64,000 nucleotides of DNA from Persicaria tinctoria (Eukaryota > Streptophyta > Magnoliopsida > Caryophyllales > Polygonaceae): the NCBI GenBank assembly GCA_037127255.1, contig JBANSL010000019.1, positions 13,725,001 through 13,789,000 of the forward strand, written 5' to 3'. The position numbers and the translations under genes are program-made. A model generated the notes under the pieces. It saw only the letters and a program-made list of their open reading frames with translations, was not told where the DNA came from and did not search any database. Within the stretch, counting starts at the first letter, position 1. Every line of letters starts with the position of its first letter. Shown here one piece after another: positions 59,553 to 64,000 of the stretch.

Positions 59553-59743
59553 TGAAAGACGTTCAAGAGGAAGAGAAATAAATTGTGTTCTATGTATTCC
59601 TTGGAGAAGAGTACAGAGTATATAAACATAATTGTCTCCAACGTCTATGCTAAAAGCAAGGGATTTGCTTTATTTACTTTCCTAGAATAAAAGATTTGGA
59701 TATGAATTACTATTAATAAAAGATACAATTTCATTCCTTAATA
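59553..59743 (-). repeat. copia 5' LTR
   Basis: 191 bp, followed by the PBS. TATATAA at about 59,616 on the + strand lies in the AT-rich part. Confidence 0.95.
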
Positions 59744-61800
59744 GTGAGGGAGCTGTGGGAGTGTGAGCAAGGACTGGGCGGATCTGGGCACACAACGATC
59801 CCGACGAAGGAGGCCGAGAGGAGGAGCAAGCTTGCCGGCGGTTGGAGTCTCGAACAAGGCCGGGCGGGAGTTTTGATCATTAGAAGGAAGGAGATGACTT
59901 GTGGGCCCCCGTCCCTTTTGCTAACTTATACTCCGTATATATGTGTTCTTATTTATATCGGGTTGGGATTATTTTATGGATTCGGTTCGGGTTATCCGTT
60001 TAATTATTTAGCTATTAAATGGTATTTAAAATATTTTAATATTATTTGAGGATTTAAATATAAAATATTATTTCGGGGATTTTTATAAAGGGGTCGGTTT
60101 TATTAAGTAAAAATGGTCGGGATTTTAAGATTTAAAAATATCTTATAAAGGTATTTAGTAGATGATATTAGGGTGATTTGAAATATAATATTACGAGACT
60201 TGGAGATTTAAAAGTATATTATCGGAATTAAATTGAAAAAGGAATTTGATGAGCGTTTTCAACGATCGGAATTTCTAACTAGTTGATTCGGATTTTAAAG
60301 CGGGTTCGAGACTAACTCGGGAATTATGTGATCGGTGACTAACTAGCATGATTGATGTGAATGGTTGACTAATATCATGATTGGTGTGTACTAATGGCAT
60401 GATTGATTGACTAATAGCATGATGAAGTGTTAGACTGGTGTATCGTTAATTTATGCTTTCGAGATATGATGAATATGATGAGCTTGATATATGTGATATG
60501 CAGAGTTATTATTGCGGAAATATGAATGTGGTTGAATGAAATGATGAGAATGATGTGGTCTTACGGAATGTGGCAATGAGATGAATGGTTGAACTTGATG
60601 GAATGATTGAACTTGATGGAAGGATGATTGTGATATGGTTGTTATTCTCGCTTAATGATGTATGTTTTCAGTGCTTAAATGGTTAGACGTAGACTTATAT
60701 ATGTGTTCTGATATGTATCTTGGTGATCTTTAATATATCGTAATGCTTGGCTTGCTGTTCTGCACCGCCAGGTAAGTCTCTTCGGAGCTTACTCAGATTG
60801 AAATAGAGAAATTCCCTGCTTTAGGTGCATGATATACTAGGTGCTTGCATTCATAATCAGCATGTCATGTAGTACCATGTTAGGTTGCATTGACCGTTGA
60901 GCATTCTACTTCTTTATGCGTGTGTAAACAGAACGGCCGTTATATGTGAAGTAACTAGAGTCTTTGCTAGGGTTATAGGACGACCCAGTCCCATCGGGTC
61001 CCGTCCTGTGTCAATCGAGTCATTGAACTTCCTTTACTTATATTATGAGCTGCCTGCGGGCTTTAGGGTTGGGCATGCGTGCCGTCGGATTACTTATATT
61101 ATGAGCTGCTTGTGGGCTTTAGGGTTGGGCATGCGTGCCGCCCGATTATCATGGCATGCGTGTCGTCTCTGCCCTATCGGAAGGGGGTGGAGGTATGAGA
61201 GGGATATACCACTTGGTATTTTGTGCTAAGGCCTTATTATTATTATGCACTTGATCTTAGGAGCATGTTAGTGTTTTAATGTTCCGCCTTGCATCTAGAA
61301 GCATCTTTATTAGGTATAGCGTATGTGTGTACTTAGGGCCGAGATGCAGAGCCAAAGTGGGCATCGATCTGATCCCGCCCACTACCAATTTTTGTAGGTA
61401 TCCGTTATGCTTACTAATATTGATGCTGATTTGGATCCATGACCGCGGGGTCTAATATGGCGGAAAGAGAGAGTTGAGATTCCGACTTCACCAATTTAAT
61501 TACGCTTTGGATTTGAATGGTTGATCATGTTTTGACCCGGCTCTACCGTGGCACCCCTTTGTATTATGATTTACTTTCGTTATTTGTGTGACCATTGGTT
61601 TTCCACGCGTAGACTTACGACAGGTACATGGGACTTCCCCGGGGATTCCAACGACCACTTCGAATTTTGGGTATGAAATCCCATTTGAAAACGTTAGGAT
61701 ATAATTTTAAACCTTCAACCTGTACTCGGGGCGCAAGGTCCTAACGGGGGGTTTCATCCCTCGAAACGTAACTCGAGAATCATAATCCCGGGCCGTTACA
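59744..61800 (-). repeat. right part of a long LTR-like repeat
   Basis: On the minus strand it starts TGTAACGGCCCGGG at 61,800, a common start of plant Ty3 LTRs, and runs through non-coding DNA to the copia insertion. Together with 54,060-55,030 it would be about 3 kb. It includes a 56-bp tandem duplication at about 61,035-61,145 (TACTTATATTATGAGCTGC units). The other border and a TSD are not found. Confidence 0.4.
61035..61145. repeat. 56-bp tandem duplication
   Basis: Units starting TACTTATATTATGAGCTGC at 61,035 and 61,091, both running to GGGCATGCGTGCCG, with few differences. Confidence 0.85.
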
Positions 61801-62090
61801 GCCTGAACCACGAGCAGTTCCACGACCTCGCCCACGAGCACTGAGACGACCTCGACCACGAGAACTAGAACCGACACCTTATTGGGTAATGGGTGCTATA
61901 AGTTGGGATAAGTTGGGATTGTTGTAAATTTTCACTTCCGGCAGTGTCTGGGGTACAGACTTTGTGGGTTTGAAGATAGAAGTTGCTCGTAATAGCCTAG
62001 CCCATATTATGAAGAAAGAGATCGACATATTGCTCGAGCCAGAGAAGATGAAATTATCAACTTGATTTCGAGATGGATCCATGATGAGAA
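61801..62090. other. flank between LTR-like repeat and LINE
   Basis: On the minus strand 61,801-61,878 encodes a short Arg/Gly-rich run (GRGRLSARGRGRGTARG) of unknown origin. No gene is supported. Confidence 0.3.
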
Positions 62091-62099
62091 GAAGATGAA

Positions 62100-64000
62100 G
62101 AAGAATTGGTGTGTTCCAATTTTTATTTTTTTATTGGGAAATATTTCGGTTGAGCAAGGCCTAACCGATTGCATCATGATGGATGAGATCAAGAAGATCT
62201 GGATGAGTGATAAGCGCATTACCTCGCAAAGAGCGGCTAAGGTTTGCAACCTTATTTGCCACTCTGTTACCAATGCGAAAAGCTTACTTTGCTGACAAAG
62301 CGTGAGAATATCCCCTATAGAAGTTCAATCTCCCATGAATATTTTCCTCTTTTGTTGAGAATGTTAATAATAATAATAATTTGCGAGTCACCTTCCACCT
62401 CCAGTTTCTTGATTCTAAGTTCGAAAGCTTTCACTATGCCATCTTGAAGAGCAAGAGCTTCAGTTATAATAGATGTTTTAACACCATAAGAGTTGTAACC
62501 TATTGAGACAGGACAACCCAACCAATCTCTTATGATGAAGCTAATATGGATATTCTCTGTAGGAATGGTTGAACCATCAAAATTTAGTTTCAATTTCTCA
62601 CTGGAAGGTTTTTTCCATCTAACTTTGTTTACTTTGGTGCTTTTTTCCCGGCTCTATCCATTTTATAACCTTCGTCATCTTCTTCAGATTCCTTCGCCTT
62701 TCTCCAATTATCTCTGATAAATTGGATGAACCTTTTGATTTCTGTTTGATTTGGGATTGCTTGATCTCTAAATCTGACTTGGTTTCTGAAGAACCAAGTA
62801 GCCCAACCAAATCTCTCTTTTCCTCATTGTCTAGTTTTTCCCCAAGCAAATCCAGAATTTTTGACAAGTCTCTGGTGGTCGGAAGGATATTTTATAGAAT
62901 TTGTTGTACTTTTGGAGCGCAAAGGATTCCATATTTGCTAAGAGGGCACTCGAGAAAGAGATGAGCATCGTCTTCATGGGGATTATCACAAAAAATGCAA
63001 TTAGTAGGTACTGGGACTCCGCGTAGAGCAAGTCTAGCGAAAGAGGGCAATCCATTTTGGCTTACTTTCCACATAAAATTTTTGATCTTTGGAGCACAAC
63101 CAGCACGCCAAATCCACTCATTTGGATAAATAAGCTTGTACCTGATCAAGGTTTGTGATTAATCTCATCGCACTAGTTGTGGTAAACCAGCCATTCTTAT
63201 CCGGTCGGCAGTAAAGTCTATCCGGCATATTCGATACCGGCAGCGAAATCTCTAAGACATCCTTAACCAGGTCCTGATCACAAACGAGGCTGAGTTTCTC
63301 CACCCACCATTGATCACCAAGAATGTAGTCGCTTACTTTTTCTGTTAAATTTATTGGGTCCGTGAGGTGAATTTTTTCACTTAATGGTTTCGTATCTACC
63401 CAGCTATCGGTCCAAAACTTAATGGATTGGTTGTCACCAACCGACCAGATCAATCCTGATTTAAACTTAGGGATAAGTTGACATAGATGCCTCCATTGCC
63501 AAGACATGTTTCCTCTCTCTCCGTATCTCATAAATTCTTCTTCTTTCAAATATTTATGTTTAATAACCTTAACCCACATGTTGAAAGGTTCGGCTAAAAT
63601 TTTCCATAAAAGTTTAAGTTGAAGTGCTTCATTCATATCTTTTGTTTTCCTAATGCCAAGGCATTCTTTAGCTTTTGGTTTACATATTCTATCCCAACTT
63701 ATTAATGGTTTATGTTGAAGGTCTTTATTCCAGAAGAATGTCCTATTAATTTGATCAAGGTCTTTGTGAATTTTGGTGGGCAACATGAAGCTTTGCATGG
63801 TATAAAGTGGTTTTGATGATAAATTGGACTTTATCAGGATAGCTCGACCTGCCTGGGTCAATGAATTGGCTCCCCACTTCGATAATTGTTCTTTAGATTT
63901 GCAGACAATATTTTCAAAGGTAAGGTTGTCCACTCTCCCGTTAATAATAGGGCATCCTAAGTATTTCTCCAATGATCTAGTGTATGGGATTTGTAGACTG
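62100..64000 (-). mobile_element. LINE (L1 type) running off the right edge
   Basis: Minus-strand pieces: RT C-terminal region (63,972-63,118; GCPIINGRVDNLTFENI, INRTFFWNKDLQ, LLWKILAEPFN, IWSVGDNQSIKFWTDSW), zf-RVT (63,149-62,892 after a frameshift; CAPKIKNFMWKVSQ, CIFCDNPHEDDAHLFLEC), and RNase H (62,593-62,200; KLNFDGSTIP, LEVEGDSQIII, then GNRVANKVANL after a frame change). The 3' end is an A-rich tail seen as T's near 62,122-62,140. The 5' part lies beyond 64,000. Same family and same strand as the copies at 35.4 and 36.7 kb. Confidence 0.9.

Larger units (their letters stand above)
55031..59743 (-). mobile_element. structurally complete Ty1/copia retrotransposon, 4,713 bp
   Basis: LTRs of 191 bp at 55,031-55,221 and 59,553-59,743 differ at two positions. 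The flanking TSD is GTGAG (55,026-55,030; 59,744-59,748). In the coding sense (minus strand) the LTR runs TATTAAGG...GTCTTTCA, so it starts TA rather than TG. The PBS TGGTATCAGAGC abuts the 5' LTR (59,552-59,541). The PPT CTTGAGGGGGCA abuts the 3' LTR (about 55,222-55,233). About 1% LTR divergence means recent insertion. Confidence 0.95.

Overview
The window is nuclear DNA of a flowering plant, almost certainly a eudicot. It holds an intron-rich gene for the plastid chaperone ClpC, a plant-specific DDT/PHD-finger gene, and dense Ty3/gypsy (Athila type), Ty1/copia, TRIM, LINE, Helitron and MITE insertions. A partial SINE that resembles the TS family of asterids hints at an asterid, but species cannot be named.

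Layout. 1-2.8 kb: 3' remnant of a + strand Ty3/gypsy polyprotein, a probable LTR and a MULE transposase fragment. 3.2-15.3 kb: a minus-strand Athila-like landscape (gag, PBS, LTR, PPT, ATHILA ORF-1, protease remnant) that has been invaded by a solo LTR with a clean 5-bp target-site duplication (TSD), a TTA-flanked MITE, a Helitron and a TIR element that itself carries a second, GATATC-rich MITE. 16.0-21.1 kb: complete minus-strand ClpC gene in nine coding exons (922 codons). 23.7-32.9 kb: complete minus-strand DDT/PHD gene in ten coding exons (1840 codons); its introns host a MITE and the SINE. 33.3-38.5 kb: MITE, an 821-bp long-TIR element and two 5'-truncated LINEs with perfect TSDs. 38.9-39.8 kb: a SCAMP pseudogene with two premature stops. 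40.9-45.7 kb: CACTA-like subterminal repeats around AT-rich DNA, and a TRIM array with two U5-type ends. 46.3-51.7 kb: small coding remnants (G-type lectin kinase, Harbinger accessory protein), two arrays of TGTCACC/GATGACA-type motifs in opposite sense, and a GTCAACGTTGAC palindrome cluster. 52.6-53.2 kb: last exons of a CSA/ERCC8-like WD40 gene. 55.0-59.7 kb: a structurally complete, young but mutated copia element sitting inside a long LTR-like repeat (54.0-61.8 kb). 62.1-64.0 kb: a third LINE copy running off the window.

The two intact genes both point left (minus strand), about 2.6 kb apart, and show no evident functional link: ClpC acts in plastid stroma proteolysis and import, the DDT/PHD protein presumably in chromatin. 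Everything else is mobile DNA or gene debris. Coding exons were placed by hand from GT/AG borders and phase. Both genes close in frame, which supports the models. I saw no rRNA, tRNA or CRISPR. The most unusual object is the TRIM array at 43,901-44,915, which carries one 5-bp TSD around the whole array and U5-type LTR ends at both borders.
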